Below, piece by piece: positions 50,759 through 59,307 of a DNA stretch of 64,000 nt (positions are counted from its first letter, which is position 1; the number at the start of each line of letters is the position of its first letter). The stretch is from positions 94,797 through 158,796 of the forward strand of contig NZ_AGRW01000049.1 in the NCBI RefSeq assembly GCF_000255555.1, in the 5' to 3' direction. The notes under the pieces were generated by a model. That model was given only the letters and a program-made list of their open reading frames with translations. It searched no databases and had not been told where the DNA came from. A program made the translations under genes and the position numbers. The stretch is from Treponema saccharophilum DSM 2985. Its GTDB lineage: Bacteria > Spirochaetota > Spirochaetia > Treponematales > Treponemataceae.

Positions 50759-50803
50759 GAAACCGGTCATCGAGCTTGTCGGACTGACCGGTTTCTCTTT
50801 TTT
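50759..50803 (+). terminator. terminator of the pseudouridine synthase gene
   Basis: GAAACCGGTCA (50759-50769) pairs with TGACCGGTTTC (50785-50795), then TCTTTTTT. Confidence 0.9.
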
Positions 50804-50862
50804 ATGAGTATCTTCGGCTGCGGTCAACTACCATGTTCCGATACTGAAACCCGACATTCGGG

Positions 50863-51429
50863 CTATTTAGCGAGAATCATCGCCCAGTAATATCCGTATC
50901 TGCTTCCATCTGCATATGCGTAGGCGATTCCGATTTTCGTGAAATTCTGACCGAGCATGTTGCGCCGGTGCCCCTGCCCCGCATAATTCTCGCCGTCCTC
51001 CTTCCATTGCGTGAACGTGCCGCTTCCCGTGGAGGAACCTGCGGCGATGTTCTCGCCGGCGGCGGAATACGAAATCGACAAATCGGAAAGAACGGTGAAG
51101 CACGATTTTCCGTTCGGGCGCGTATGGGAGAAGCTTTTTACGATTTCGTTCGCGCGGATTTGGGCAGCCCGGCACAATTCCTCATCGAGCGTCAATGCGG
51201 AAAGTTTTCCGACAAGGCTCGTCGTCGTCACGTTGTCATTGTTCAAGTAATATGCCTCGCTTCCCGTACGGAATTCATTCGTAAGGTTGAAGCATTCGAT
51301 TACTTTCTCGTCGGTATTCGCGACAACAGCCGAATAATCCGGCGCAGGCTCGGCGCTGTTGTCGTCGGCGCACGAGAAAAGGAAGAGCGCGGAAAGCGCG
51401 ACCAGCGGGAAAAGACAGATTCGTTTCAT
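50863..51429 (-). CDS. CAP-domain lipoprotein
   Basis: The 188-residue product has a lipoprotein signal with lipobox LFSC (Cys20) and a CAP/SCP domain from about 40: LNLTNEFR-type start, FSHTRPNGKSC, YSAAGENIAAG, and GHRRNMLGQNFTKIGIAYA. The CAP cavity His and Glu residues are present. Bacterial CAP proteins are exported and of varied, mostly unknown, function. AAGGAG is five bases before the ATG at 51429, and the upstream extension is rejected. It sits after the chemoreceptor operon terminator and appears to be a single gene. Confidence 0.9.
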   Translation of the reverse strand: MKRICLFPLVALSALFLFSCADDNSAEPAPDYSAVVANTDEKVIECFNLTNEFRTGSEAYYLNNDNVTTTSLVGKLSALTLDEELCRAAQIRANEIVKSFSHTRPNGKSCFTVLSDLSISYSAAGENIAAGSSTGSGTFTQWKEDGENYAGQGHRRNMLGQNFTKIGIAYAYADGSRYGYYWAMILAK

Positions 51430-51502
51430 AAAGGCTCCTTGCGCGGAAAGATTCGCCATAAAACTGGATTCTCCATTTTGGCATACAGAATGTATTTTTG
51501 AC

Positions 51503-51543
51503 AAAAAAAAGCGGGTTTCCCTTCCAAAAAAAAGAAAACCCGC
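51503..51543 (-). terminator. terminator of the chemoreceptor operon
   Basis: On the minus strand GCGGGTTTTC and GAAACCCGC pair around a U-rich loop, and eight Ts follow. It lies 12 bases after the stop at 51556. Confidence 0.85.
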
Positions 51544-51555
51544 AGCGGCGCCGCG

Positions 51556-51936
51556 TCATTTCACGACACAGGTGATTCCGGAACCGACGCGGCGCGCCCA
51601 GAAACCGTGCTCCATCGAGCAAAGCGTTCCGGCTTTTTCCGACGCGTCTGACGGCGAAAGCCCCTGCCCCAAAAGGAACGACTCGACCTCGCTTTTCGCC
51701 CACTCGTGTCTTTGCGCGCAGGACGTGACGAGCATCGTCTTGACGGTGCCCCAGTCCTTGTCGGAAATACTGCCTATTTTTTCCTCGCCCGGCTCGAAAT
51801 GAAGGAACGCGCACGACTCGAATTCCTCGTCGTAGGTTCCGCTTACCGTGTAGAACGTCTCGACCGGCTCTATCTCGCAGCCAAAAAGGGAAAGGAACAT
51901 GACGGCAGAAAAAAAGAGCGCAAGAATATTTTTCAT
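51556..51936 (-). CDS. small lipoprotein (126 aa)
   Basis: Unrecognised. A lipoprotein signal with lipobox LFGC (Cys20) is followed by about 100 residues with five more Cys-containing or acidic patches (FESCAFLHFEPGE, MLVTSCAQRHEW, KAGTLCSMEHGFW) and the end GSGITCVVK. The even number of Cys suggests disulfides outside the cell. AAGGAT is six bases before the ATG. It starts four bases after the binding-protein stop, so it is the third gene of the chemoreceptor operon and may help present the ligand; that is inference. Confidence 0.75.
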   Translation of the reverse strand: MKNILALFFSAVMFLSLFGCEIEPVETFYTVSGTYDEEFESCAFLHFEPGEEKIGSISDKDWGTVKTMLVTSCAQRHEWAKSEVESFLLGQGLSPSDASEKAGTLCSMEHGFWARRVGSGITCVVK

Positions 51937-51940
51937 ACAA

Positions 51941-53152
51941 TCATCCTTTTATCTTTTCGTTGAGCAAACGCATCTCTTCGGCAACATCGGCGCCATTCCA
52001 GATGTTGCGGAGCGTCTCGGACGATTCCGACCACATATTCCCCATCGCGGGAATCGACGGCATCGGGAACGCGTAGCCGAGCTGCTTCGTGAATCCCGCC
52101 ATGTATTTGCTGCTGACCGCCGTGTCTATCGAAGGCATCGCGCCCGTCAGGCTGAACCGAAGCTGCTGCATCTCCGGCGTGAGCAGGAATTCGAGGAAGT
52201 CGGCCGCGACGTCGGGATGCTTCGAGGCCGCCGTGACGAACATCCCGCGCGTGCCGCTGAACGATGCCGCCGGCTTGTTTTCCCCCGGAAGCGACGGGAG
52301 CGCCGCCACGCCGAAATCGATTCCCGCCTTCTCGAACGGCTTCACGTTCCACAAGCCCGTCACGTACATCGCCGCGTTTCCCGAGGAGAAAAGTCCGTCG
52401 CACGTCGCGGTGTTCAGCTCCGTGCTGCCGATTCCGAGCTTTTCCCTGAGCGACTGGAAGAATTCCATGCCGCGGATTGCGTCTTTCGTTCCCATGTGCG
52501 GGTTCTGCCCCTCGCTCCCGCTCTCGCCGTAGAGCCTGTTCCCGTTCATCGTCGTGAAAATCACCGAGTAGTACATGTTCATGAAATCCATGACGAACGG
52601 ATATCGGCGCGGGTTGTTCGCGATGAATTCCCCCGACCATCCGACAAGGGCGTCCCACGTTTTCGGGACGTCCTGCTCTTTTATGAGCTTCTTGTTGTAG
52701 AAAAGCGCGTACGTCTCCGCGCTCACGGGATATCCGTACATCGTGCCGTTGTACGTAAGCGCCTTCGAGCACGCGCCGAGCACCTTGCGCGAGATGTCGC
52801 CGGGATTCCGCGTCGGAAGGACGAGGTTTTTCGAGACGATGATTCCGAGCGTGTCGTGCGGAGAGGTTATTATGTCGGGCGCGACTCCGGCGGGCGCATC
52901 GATTTCGAGCGTTTCGACCATCGCAGGAAGCCCCACGTAAATGTAATCGACAGCGACGTCCGGACGGAGCTTCGAGAATTCCTTTCCCGCCTGCTTTATG
53001 AACTCGTCAATACCGCCGTCCGTCTCCCAGACGCGGATGTGTATTTTGTCCTGCTTTGCCGGGACGCTCCCGTCCTTGTTCTTCCCGCATCCGGACAAAA
53101 AAAGCGCGATGAGCGGAACGGTAAAAAGAGCGATTCTTCTGATTGTCTTCAT
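51941..53152 (-). CDS. family 1 extracellular solute-binding lipoprotein
   Basis: A 403-residue sugar-type binding protein. It has a lipobox LSGC (Cys22), then IHIRVWETDGGIDEFIKQAG, the hinge region PDIITSPHDTLG, YPVSAETYALFYNKKL and the C-terminal helices seen in maltose and glycerol-3-phosphate binding proteins. GAGG is seven bases before the ATG. No permease or ATPase gene is adjacent. Instead the upstream gene is a chemoreceptor 40 bases away on the same strand, so this protein probably delivers a sugar to that receptor rather than, or as well as, to a transporter elsewhere. Confidence 0.93.
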   Translation of the reverse strand: MKTIRRIALFTVPLIALFLSGCGKNKDGSVPAKQDKIHIRVWETDGGIDEFIKQAGKEFSKLRPDVAVDYIYVGLPAMVETLEIDAPAGVAPDIITSPHDTLGIIVSKNLVLPTRNPGDISRKVLGACSKALTYNGTMYGYPVSAETYALFYNKKLIKEQDVPKTWDALVGWSGEFIANNPRRYPFVMDFMNMYYSVIFTTMNGNRLYGESGSEGQNPHMGTKDAIRGMEFFQSLREKLGIGSTELNTATCDGLFSSGNAAMYVTGLWNVKPFEKAGIDFGVAALPSLPGENKPAASFSGTRGMFVTAASKHPDVAADFLEFLLTPEMQQLRFSLTGAMPSIDTAVSSKYMAGFTKQLGYAFPMPSIPAMGNMWSESSETLRNIWNGADVAEEMRLLNEKIKG

Positions 53153-53192
53153 GGTGTTGCCTCGTTTTCTTTGCGGGACGAAAAACGCCCCT

Positions 53193-55274
53193 TCAAACCT
53201 GGAATTTGTCGACCTGCCCCGAAATATCTTCTATCGAGGCGGACATCCTCTCCGAAATCTCGGAAAGCGCGCTTCCGGTGCTTCTGATGTCCTCCGCCCC
53301 GCTTTCCATCTTGTCCATGTTCTGCTTCAAATCCGTCGTGGACGACTGGAGGTTCTGGATTTCCTTGAGAATCGCGGCATTTCCCTCCGACATCTCGTTC
53401 ACCGCCGAAAGGACGATGTCCGTGCTGTCGTTCATGCTGCCGAGCGACGCGTTGATTTTCTCGGAATCCCTGTGCTGCTCGTCCATCGCGGAGGAAATTT
53501 CCTTGACGAGGTAGTCGGTGGACTGGATTTCCTCGCTGACGTTCTTGAACGCGAGCCGCGATTCGTTCGACGCGAATATAATCTGCCCGATGGAATCCTG
53601 AATCTTCGAAAGCTGCTCACCGATTTCCTTCGACTGCGCGGACGACGTCTCGGAAAGCTTCCTGATTTCGTCGGCGACGACGGAGAATCCCTTGCCGCTC
53701 GCGCCCGCGTGCGCCGCCTCAATTGCCGCGTTCATCGCGAGCATGTTCGTGCGGCTCGCAATCTCGCGGATTGTCTTGTTCGCGTTGCCGAGAATTTTGG
53801 ACTGCTCGCCGACGACGGAAATCTTGTCGCTCACGTCGTCCTGCTTCCTGAGCCCGGACTGCGCCTTTTCCTCAAGGCGCCTGAACGCATCGGTCATCTT
53901 CTCCGCCGACGCGTTGACTTTCTCGATGTTTCCTATCATCGCCGAGACCGCGCCGCTCGCGACCTTTACGCTCGACGACTGGTTCTCGACCATGCGCTCA
54001 AGCGACTCGATGTTCGACGCGATTTCGTGCACGGCGCTCGCCGTCTGCTCGACGCTGGAGAACTGGAGCGTCGTCCCCATCCTCGTCGCCTGGATATTCT
54101 CGATAATCGCATCTATCGAGGAAATCGTGTTCTTCGTGTCGCTTTTCAGCATCGTGCCCGCATCGGAAAGCGATTCCTTCGACTGCTTCATGACGGTCAT
54201 TATGCTCTGGAGTTTTTCCGTGAACGTGTTGAACCCGTCCACAAGCTCCCCGATTTCGTACTCCGTCTTTATCCTGATTCGCTGCGTCAAATCCGCCTTT
54301 CCGGACGCGATTTCCTTTATGCTCGCGCTGACCCTTCTGAGCGGTCTGAGCGTGCGCGCGAAGAAAAGCCCGCCGAGCGAGCCGAACACAATCGCGGCAA
54401 CCGTTATGAGGACCATCCTGAAGAAAATCTCGGAGAGTACGGCGAGCGCCTGCGCCCTGTTCTGAATGATTCCCAGATGCCACCTGCCGCCGTTCACCGT
54501 GACGAACGAAAGGAAATATTCCTTCCCGTCCATGAAGAACGTCTCAAGCCCGCTAGGCTCCTGAATCATCTTTATCTGAAGCTCGCGGAACTGCCCGAAT
54601 TTTCCGGAGGGCGCATAATCGCCGCTGTGGATGTTGTTCTCGAGCATCGTGCGCCCCGCGTAATCGACGCCCGCCATCTTGTCGCCCGCGTCGTTGATTA
54701 TGAATATGCCCCCGTCGTAATCGAGCTTCACCGACGACGTTATCGCGTTCGTGAACGATGCGTCGGCGACTGCGGAAATGACGCCGGCCACGGAACCGCC
54801 TTCGCCATAGAGCGGGCAGCTCACTACGACGACCATCTTGTTGTACCGCTCGTCGTAGACCAAATCGGAGATGTTGGGGACGCCGGAAAGCGCCTTGTTG
54901 TAGTAGCTCCGTCCCCCGACCCATATGTCGTTCCCGTGCGTCGAATGCGCCATGCCGTTCATGTCGCCGACCTCGAACGACTCGAATCCCATGCGCCGCG
55001 CCTCTTCGATGAGGATTTCCTTCTGCACGTCCCAATCCATCTCGCGGATGTCGCTTCTCATTGAGATTGCCTCGACCTCGCGGATGTACGCGTCAATCGA
55101 CAAGTCGATGAGTTTTCCGGCATCGTCGCGGCATCTCGTCATCATGCCGACGACCTGGTTCGTCTGAATTCTGCGAAGAAAAAGTATTGCGAACGCCGTG
55201 AGCAGGACGCAAATCAATGTCACGAGGAGCGCAATCCTGGTGACGATTTTGAAAGACAAGGAATTTCTTCTCAT
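53193..55274 (-). CDS. methyl-accepting chemotaxis protein
   Basis: A 693-residue transmembrane chemoreceptor. It has a membrane segment near 15-35, a periplasmic sensory region of about 270 residues of dCache type ([12 protein letters not shown], then [11 protein letters not shown] and [18 protein letters not shown]), a second membrane segment near 305-330, a HAMP domain ([20 protein letters not shown]), and a long cytoplasmic coiled coil. The signalling tip is [20 protein letters not shown], with a His in place of the usual Arg. AAGGAG is five bases before the ATG at 55274. It heads the operon with the binding protein and small lipoprotein. Confidence 0.95.
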   Translation of the reverse strand: MRRNSLSFKIVTRIALLVTLICVLLTAFAILFLRRIQTNQVVGMMTRCRDDAGKLIDLSIDAYIREVEAISMRSDIREMDWDVQKEILIEEARRMGFESFEVGDMNGMAHSTHGNDIWVGGRSYYNKALSGVPNISDLVYDERYNKMVVVVSCPLYGEGGSVAGVISAVADASFTNAITSSVKLDYDGGIFIINDAGDKMAGVDYAGRTMLENNIHSGDYAPSGKFGQFRELQIKMIQEPSGLETFFMDGKEYFLSFVTVNGGRWHLGIIQNRAQALAVLSEIFFRMVLITVAAIVFGSLGGLFFARTLRPLRRVSASIKEIASGKADLTQRIRIKTEYEIGELVDGFNTFTEKLQSIMTVMKQSKESLSDAGTMLKSDTKNTISSIDAIIENIQATRMGTTLQFSSVEQTASAVHEIASNIESLERMVENQSSSVKVASGAVSAMIGNIEKVNASAEKMTDAFRRLEEKAQSGLRKQDDVSDKISVVGEQSKILGNANKTIREIASRTNMLAMNAAIEAAHAGASGKGFSVVADEIRKLSETSSAQSKEIGEQLSKIQDSIGQIIFASNESRLAFKNVSEEIQSTDYLVKEISSAMDEQHRDSEKINASLGSMNDSTDIVLSAVNEMSEGNAAILKEIQNLQSSTTDLKQNMDKMESGAEDIRSTGSALSEISERMSASIEDISGQVDKFQV

Positions 55275-55413
55275 AAGTTCTCCTTCTTGTGTGTTCAAAA
55301 ACTTGGCTTTCATAAAACTGATTCCGATTCCTAAGAAACCCGCCCGTTTCGTCAGCGGCTTACGACAACGGGGCGGGCTATCAGGGGCGAGGCGATTCTC
55401 TACCGCGCCAAAA

Positions 55414-55460
55414 CAGACCTGTTCTTAATGTTCTGAAACTGAGGTTTCCGAACAGGTTTG
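55414..55460. repeat. dispersed palindromic repeat, copy 2
   Basis: CAGACCTGTTC (55414-55424) pairs with GAACAGGTTTG (55450-55460) with one G-T pair. The loop includes CTGAAACTGAGGTTTCC. The stem and the TTTCCGAACAGGT part match the element at 36164-36199. Confidence 0.65.
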
Positions 55461-55528
55461 ATGATAGGAAGAGGACATCAAAAAACGCCTGCCCCGGAAG
55501 CAGTCTCCCGAACAGGCTCAGCGTGCAT

Positions 55529-55564
55529 AAAAACCCCCGCGCGCACGAAAACGCACGCGCGGGG
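55529..55564 (-). terminator. gltX terminator
   Basis: CCCCGCGCG (55535-55543) pairs with CGCGCGGGG (55556-55564); on the minus strand GTTTTTA follows. Confidence 0.8.
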
Positions 55565-55586
55565 TTCGTTCGTCAAAAACGCGGAA

Positions 55587-57167
55587 TCAGAACGACTCGA
55601 GCGTCTTTCTTACGCGGGCAACCGATTCATCGGCACCGAGAATGAGGATTGAGCCGATGAGCGGCGGCGACACGCGGCTTCCCGTGACAGCCATGCGGAT
55701 GGGCATCATAAAGTCGCCGAGCTTGACTCCGAGGGATTCAGCCGTCGCCTTTGCGAGGTTCTCGCCCTCCTCCTCGGAAATTGACGGAAGCTTCTCGATG
55801 AAGCCGATTGCAGCCTCGAGGACTTCCTTCGTCTTCGCCGCGTCGAGCTTCTTGGGGACAATCTGCTCGACGGGAAGAACGGCCGGCTTCGTGAAGAGGA
55901 AGCGCACCATCTCCGCGGCATCGCAGAGGAAATGGAGTCTCTCGCGGATGAGCGGCATGAGCTTCATGAGGGCGGCCTTCACGTCCGCGCTCGTCATTCC
56001 CATCGACTCGTCCACGCACTCAGGCTCGCCCGCGTCGTTCAGGCGCACGCCCGAATATTCCGGCCCCACCTTCGGCTTGGGCTGCGGGTTCTCCGGGTTG
56101 ATTTCGAGCGTCGCGTCGCCCGTCCCCGTGATGAACGGGAGCGTCCATTTGTAAAGCTCCTCGTCGGAGAGGCGGCGTATGTAGTTTCCGTTGTAGTATT
56201 CGAGCTTCTTGTAGTCGAACACGGCGGGCGACTTGTTCAGGTGCTCGAGGCGGAAATTCTCGGCAAGCTCGGCGAGCGTGTAGAATTCCTTGCCCTCCTC
56301 GTACGAGCATCCGAGAAGCGCGACGTAGTTCACGATTGCCTGCGGAAGGTATCCCCTCGCGCGGAATTCGTTCAAGGAAGTCGAGCCGTGGCGCTTGGAG
56401 AGCTTCTTTCCGTCGGAGCCGTTCACCATCGGAAGGTGGCAGAACTCGGGGTGCTCCCACCCGAACGAGCGGTACATCTGCACGTGGAGCGGCGTCGAGG
56501 GAATCCATTCCTGCGCGCGCATGACGTGTGAGACGTGCATGAGATGGTCGTCCACGATGTTCGCGAGGTGGTACGTCGGGAAGCCGTCGCTCTTGAGGAG
56601 AACCGGGTCGGGGGAAATGTCCTCGTTCTTCCAGGTGATGTCGCCGAGAAGGTGGTCGTGGAATTTCGTCTCGCCCTCAAGCGGAACCTTCAGGCGGATT
56701 ACGAACGGCTTTCCCGCGTCGAGGTTCGCCTTGACTTCCTCGGGAGTGAGGTGGCGGCAGTTCCTGTCGTAGCCGGGGGCCATCTTGTTCTCCTGCTGTA
56801 TCTTGCGGATTCTGTCGAGGCGCTCGGCGTCGCAGAAGCAGTAGTACGCTTCTCCGTTCTCGATGAGCTTCTGCGCGTATTCCTTGTACAGCGCGAACCG
56901 CTCGCTCTGGACGTACGGCCCGTACTCGCCGCCCTTGTCGCCGCCCTCGTCCCAGTCCAGCCCGAGCCACGCCATCGTGTCGTACAGGTTCTGGACGTAC
57001 TTCTCGTCGTAGCGGGTGCGGTCGGTGTCCTCAAGGCGCAGGATGAATTTTCCGCCCTTCGAGCGGGCATAGAGATAGTTGAACAGCGCGGTGCGGACGC
57101 CGCCGATGTGCTGCAGTCCCGTGGGCGACGGCGCATAGCGCACGCGGACTTCCTTGATGTTTTCCAT
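55587..57167 (-). CDS. gltX: glutamyl-tRNA synthetase
   Basis: The enzyme charges tRNA with glutamate. The 526-residue class I synthetase has RYAPSPTGLQHIGG (HIGH-type site), LRLEDTDRTR, the zinc-like CFCDAERL region, and the KMSKS-type loop GSDGKKLSKRHG, then a helical anticodon-binding half. The length and order fit a discriminating or non-discriminating bacterial enzyme; which one depends on whether glnS or gatCAB is present elsewhere. GAGG is about nine bases before the ATG. It is a single gene ending at a GC-rich terminator. Confidence 0.97.
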   Translation of the reverse strand: MENIKEVRVRYAPSPTGLQHIGGVRTALFNYLYARSKGGKFILRLEDTDRTRYDEKYVQNLYDTMAWLGLDWDEGGDKGGEYGPYVQSERFALYKEYAQKLIENGEAYYCFCDAERLDRIRKIQQENKMAPGYDRNCRHLTPEEVKANLDAGKPFVIRLKVPLEGETKFHDHLLGDITWKNEDISPDPVLLKSDGFPTYHLANIVDDHLMHVSHVMRAQEWIPSTPLHVQMYRSFGWEHPEFCHLPMVNGSDGKKLSKRHGSTSLNEFRARGYLPQAIVNYVALLGCSYEEGKEFYTLAELAENFRLEHLNKSPAVFDYKKLEYYNGNYIRRLSDEELYKWTLPFITGTGDATLEINPENPQPKPKVGPEYSGVRLNDAGEPECVDESMGMTSADVKAALMKLMPLIRERLHFLCDAAEMVRFLFTKPAVLPVEQIVPKKLDAAKTKEVLEAAIGFIEKLPSISEEEGENLAKATAESLGVKLGDFMMPIRMAVTGSRVSPPLIGSILILGADESVARVRKTLESF

Positions 57168-57369
57168 AAAAAATAACCTCGTAAAAAAATGATTGTCAGC
57201 CCCGGCGTTCCTTGCGTGATTGCGGGGCTTCGTTCAAAAAAAACGTAACGTCTAATTTTATTCCAAAAGTGGACAAACCTCAATTAAACCAAGCATAAAG
57301 GTACGGCAAACGCCCCTGCCAGCCCGGAAACGCGAGCGGGCAAAAAAAAGCCGTTCGGAAACATTCATT

Positions 57370-57398
57370 TTGGACATTCGGAAATCTTGTGATACACT
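57370..57398 (+). promoter_or_regulatory. promoter of the 149-residue secreted protein
   Basis: TTGGAC (57370-57375), 17 bases, TACACT (57393-57398), about 58 bases before the ATG. Confidence 0.65.
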
Positions 57399-57456
57399 AT
57401 GAGTCATGCAAGTCTGTTTTCAGACTATTTTTTAGACTTACATCAAGGAGACCACA

Positions 57457-57906
57457 ATGTTCAAGAAAGCATTTTCCATCATCGCGCTTTTCCTCGCGAT
57501 TTCATCTGCAGCAGTTTTCGCAGCCAAGCCAAAGACAAAGGCTTACAGCGCGGATGACGAAAACTACACATGGTACGAATTCGACGCGAACGCGCTCGGG
57601 CACAAGTACCACTTCTATGCATTCAAGACGGACGAGCAGCGCGACAACCGCGTCCAGCAGATTCTGAACAAGAACGGCTGGGGCATGAACCCGAAGGAGA
57701 CAATCACCGAATACTTCAACTTCGAGAGCGGCGAGAAGACGATTCTCTTCGACGAGGAGCTCAAACCGGAGATGAAGGAGAAGGGATACAAGTACGCATG
57801 CACAATCTACAAGCGCACGACAAAATCCGAGACGACAATCTATCTCCTCTCGTTCCTCTATGACAAGGAGACGGACGTCCTGACCGTCCAGAAATCGTAC
57901 AAATAA
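57457..57906 (+). CDS. small exported protein (149 aa)
   Basis: Unrecognised. The product has a signal peptide (MFKKAFSIIALFLAIS, cut near VFAAK) and a single soluble domain of about 125 residues with many Tyr, Lys and Glu (YTWYEFDANALGHKYHFYAF, then ITEYFNFESGEKTI and YKYACTIYKRT). No lipobox is present, so it should be periplasmic. AAGGAG is six bases before the ATG. It has its own promoter and terminator, so it is monocistronic, and codon use is that of the surrounding genes. Confidence 0.8.
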   Translation: MFKKAFSIIALFLAISSAAVFAAKPKTKAYSADDENYTWYEFDANALGHKYHFYAFKTDEQRDNRVQQILNKNGWGMNPKETITEYFNFESGEKTILFDEELKPEMKEKGYKYACTIYKRTTKSETTIYLLSFLYDKETDVLTVQKSYK

Positions 57907-57932
57907 CGGGTTCTGAATCCGCTGTCACCACG

Positions 57933-57955
57933 GCGCGCCGAGAGGCGCGCTTTTT
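57933..57955 (+). terminator. terminator of the small exported protein gene
   Basis: GCGCGCC-GAGA-GGCGCGC and five Ts, 27 bases after the stop codon. Confidence 0.9.
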
Positions 57956-58004
57956 CATGCCCTGAGCGGAAAACGGAAAAGCGATTGTGTGCTAGAATGT
58001 GCGC

Positions 58005-59288
58005 ATGAAAAACGAAACTGCAGAAAAAACGCTGGAATTCATACGCAAAAGCCCGAGCTGCTTCCATGCCGTCGGGAACATAAAGGAAATTTTGAAGGAA
58101 AACGGCTTTTCGGAGCTTTCCGAGGGCGAACGATGGAAAATAGAGGAAGGCGGACGGTATTTCGTCACGAGGAACAGCTCCTCGATACTATCGTTCGTGG
58201 CGCCGGGACGCGATTTTTGCGGGTTCAGGATTGCAGCCTCGCATTCGGACTCGCCTTCGTTCAAGATAAAGGAGAACCCCGAGATGAAGGGGAACGGATG
58301 CGTGAGGCTGAACGTCGAGAAATACGGCGGGATGCTCATGCAGCCGTGGTTCGACAGGCCGCTATCGATAGCGGGACGCGCGATTGTGCGGAAAGGCCCC
58401 GGCGCGTTCGACGTGGAGGAGAAGCTCGTCTCGCTGAAGAAAAACCTCGTCATGATTCCGAACCTGGCAATCCACTTCGCGCGGGACGCGAACGACGGGC
58501 GCAAAATCAACGTGCAGTCGGAGATGATGCCCGTAATCGCGGCAGGAGAGTCGTTCTCCCTCAAAAAATTCATCTCGGAGCACTGCGGAATCGGCGAGGA
58601 GGACATCCTCGGGCACGACCTTTTCCTTTCGTGCAGCGACGACGGCATGTTCTGGGGCGCGGACGACGAATTCATCGCGTCACCGAGGCTCGACGACCTT
58701 GAATGCGCGTACACGACGCTTTTGGGATTCATCGGCGCGTGCAAAAAATCAGGCGGAAGGAACGCGCTCGTCCATGCGGTTTTCGACAACGAGGAAGTCG
58801 GAAGCGGGACGCGGCAGGGCGCCGACTCCACGTTCCTCGAGGACACGCTCAGGCGCATCAACGGCGCGCTCGGACGCACCGACGAGGACTACAACACGGC
58901 AGTCGCGAACAGTTTCCTCGTCAGCGCGGACAACGCGCACGCAGTCCATCCCGCATATCCTGACAAATCCGACCCCATAAACAGGCCGCGCCTCAACGGA
59001 GGAATCGTCATCAAGCACAACGCGGCGCAGAAATACACGACGGACGCGCTTTCCTCGTCCATTTTCAGGCGGATATGCGCGGACGCGGGAATTCCGACGC
59101 AGACGTTCACGAACAACTCGAACGTGGCGGGCGGCTCGACGCTCGGGAACATATCGACGGCGCACGTCTCCGCGCTGTCAGTCGACATCGGGCTCGCGCA
59201 ATGGGCGATGCATTCGCCGTTCGAGTCGGCGGGCAGCGACGACGCGGCCCACATGGCGCGCGCAACGGAACTTTTCTACGCGCAATAA
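58005..59288 (+). CDS. M18 family aminopeptidase
   Basis: A cytoplasmic zinc aminopeptidase that removes N-terminal acidic or neutral residues. The 427-residue protein has the metal ligands in ASHSDSPSFK, VFDNEEVGS and SADNAHAVHP, with the C-terminal His region STAHVSALSVDIG. TAGAAT ends six bases before the ATG at 58005; there is no ribosome-binding site, so this is another possible leaderless gene. A GTG two codons earlier is rejected because it lies within the promoter spacer. The tannase-like gene follows after 19 bases. Confidence 0.93.
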   Translation: MKNETAEKTLEFIRKSPSCFHAVGNIKEILKENGFSELSEGERWKIEEGGRYFVTRNSSSILSFVAPGRDFCGFRIAASHSDSPSFKIKENPEMKGNGCVRLNVEKYGGMLMQPWFDRPLSIAGRAIVRKGPGAFDVEEKLVSLKKNLVMIPNLAIHFARDANDGRKINVQSEMMPVIAAGESFSLKKFISEHCGIGEEDILGHDLFLSCSDDGMFWGADDEFIASPRLDDLECAYTTLLGFIGACKKSGGRNALVHAVFDNEEVGSGTRQGADSTFLEDTLRRINGALGRTDEDYNTAVANSFLVSADNAHAVHPAYPDKSDPINRPRLNGGIVIKHNAAQKYTTDALSSSIFRRICADAGIPTQTFTNNSNVAGGSTLGNISTAHVSALSVDIGLAQWAMHSPFESAGSDDAAHMARATELFYAQ

Positions 59289-59307
59289 GGTTATTACGGA
59301 GAAAAAA

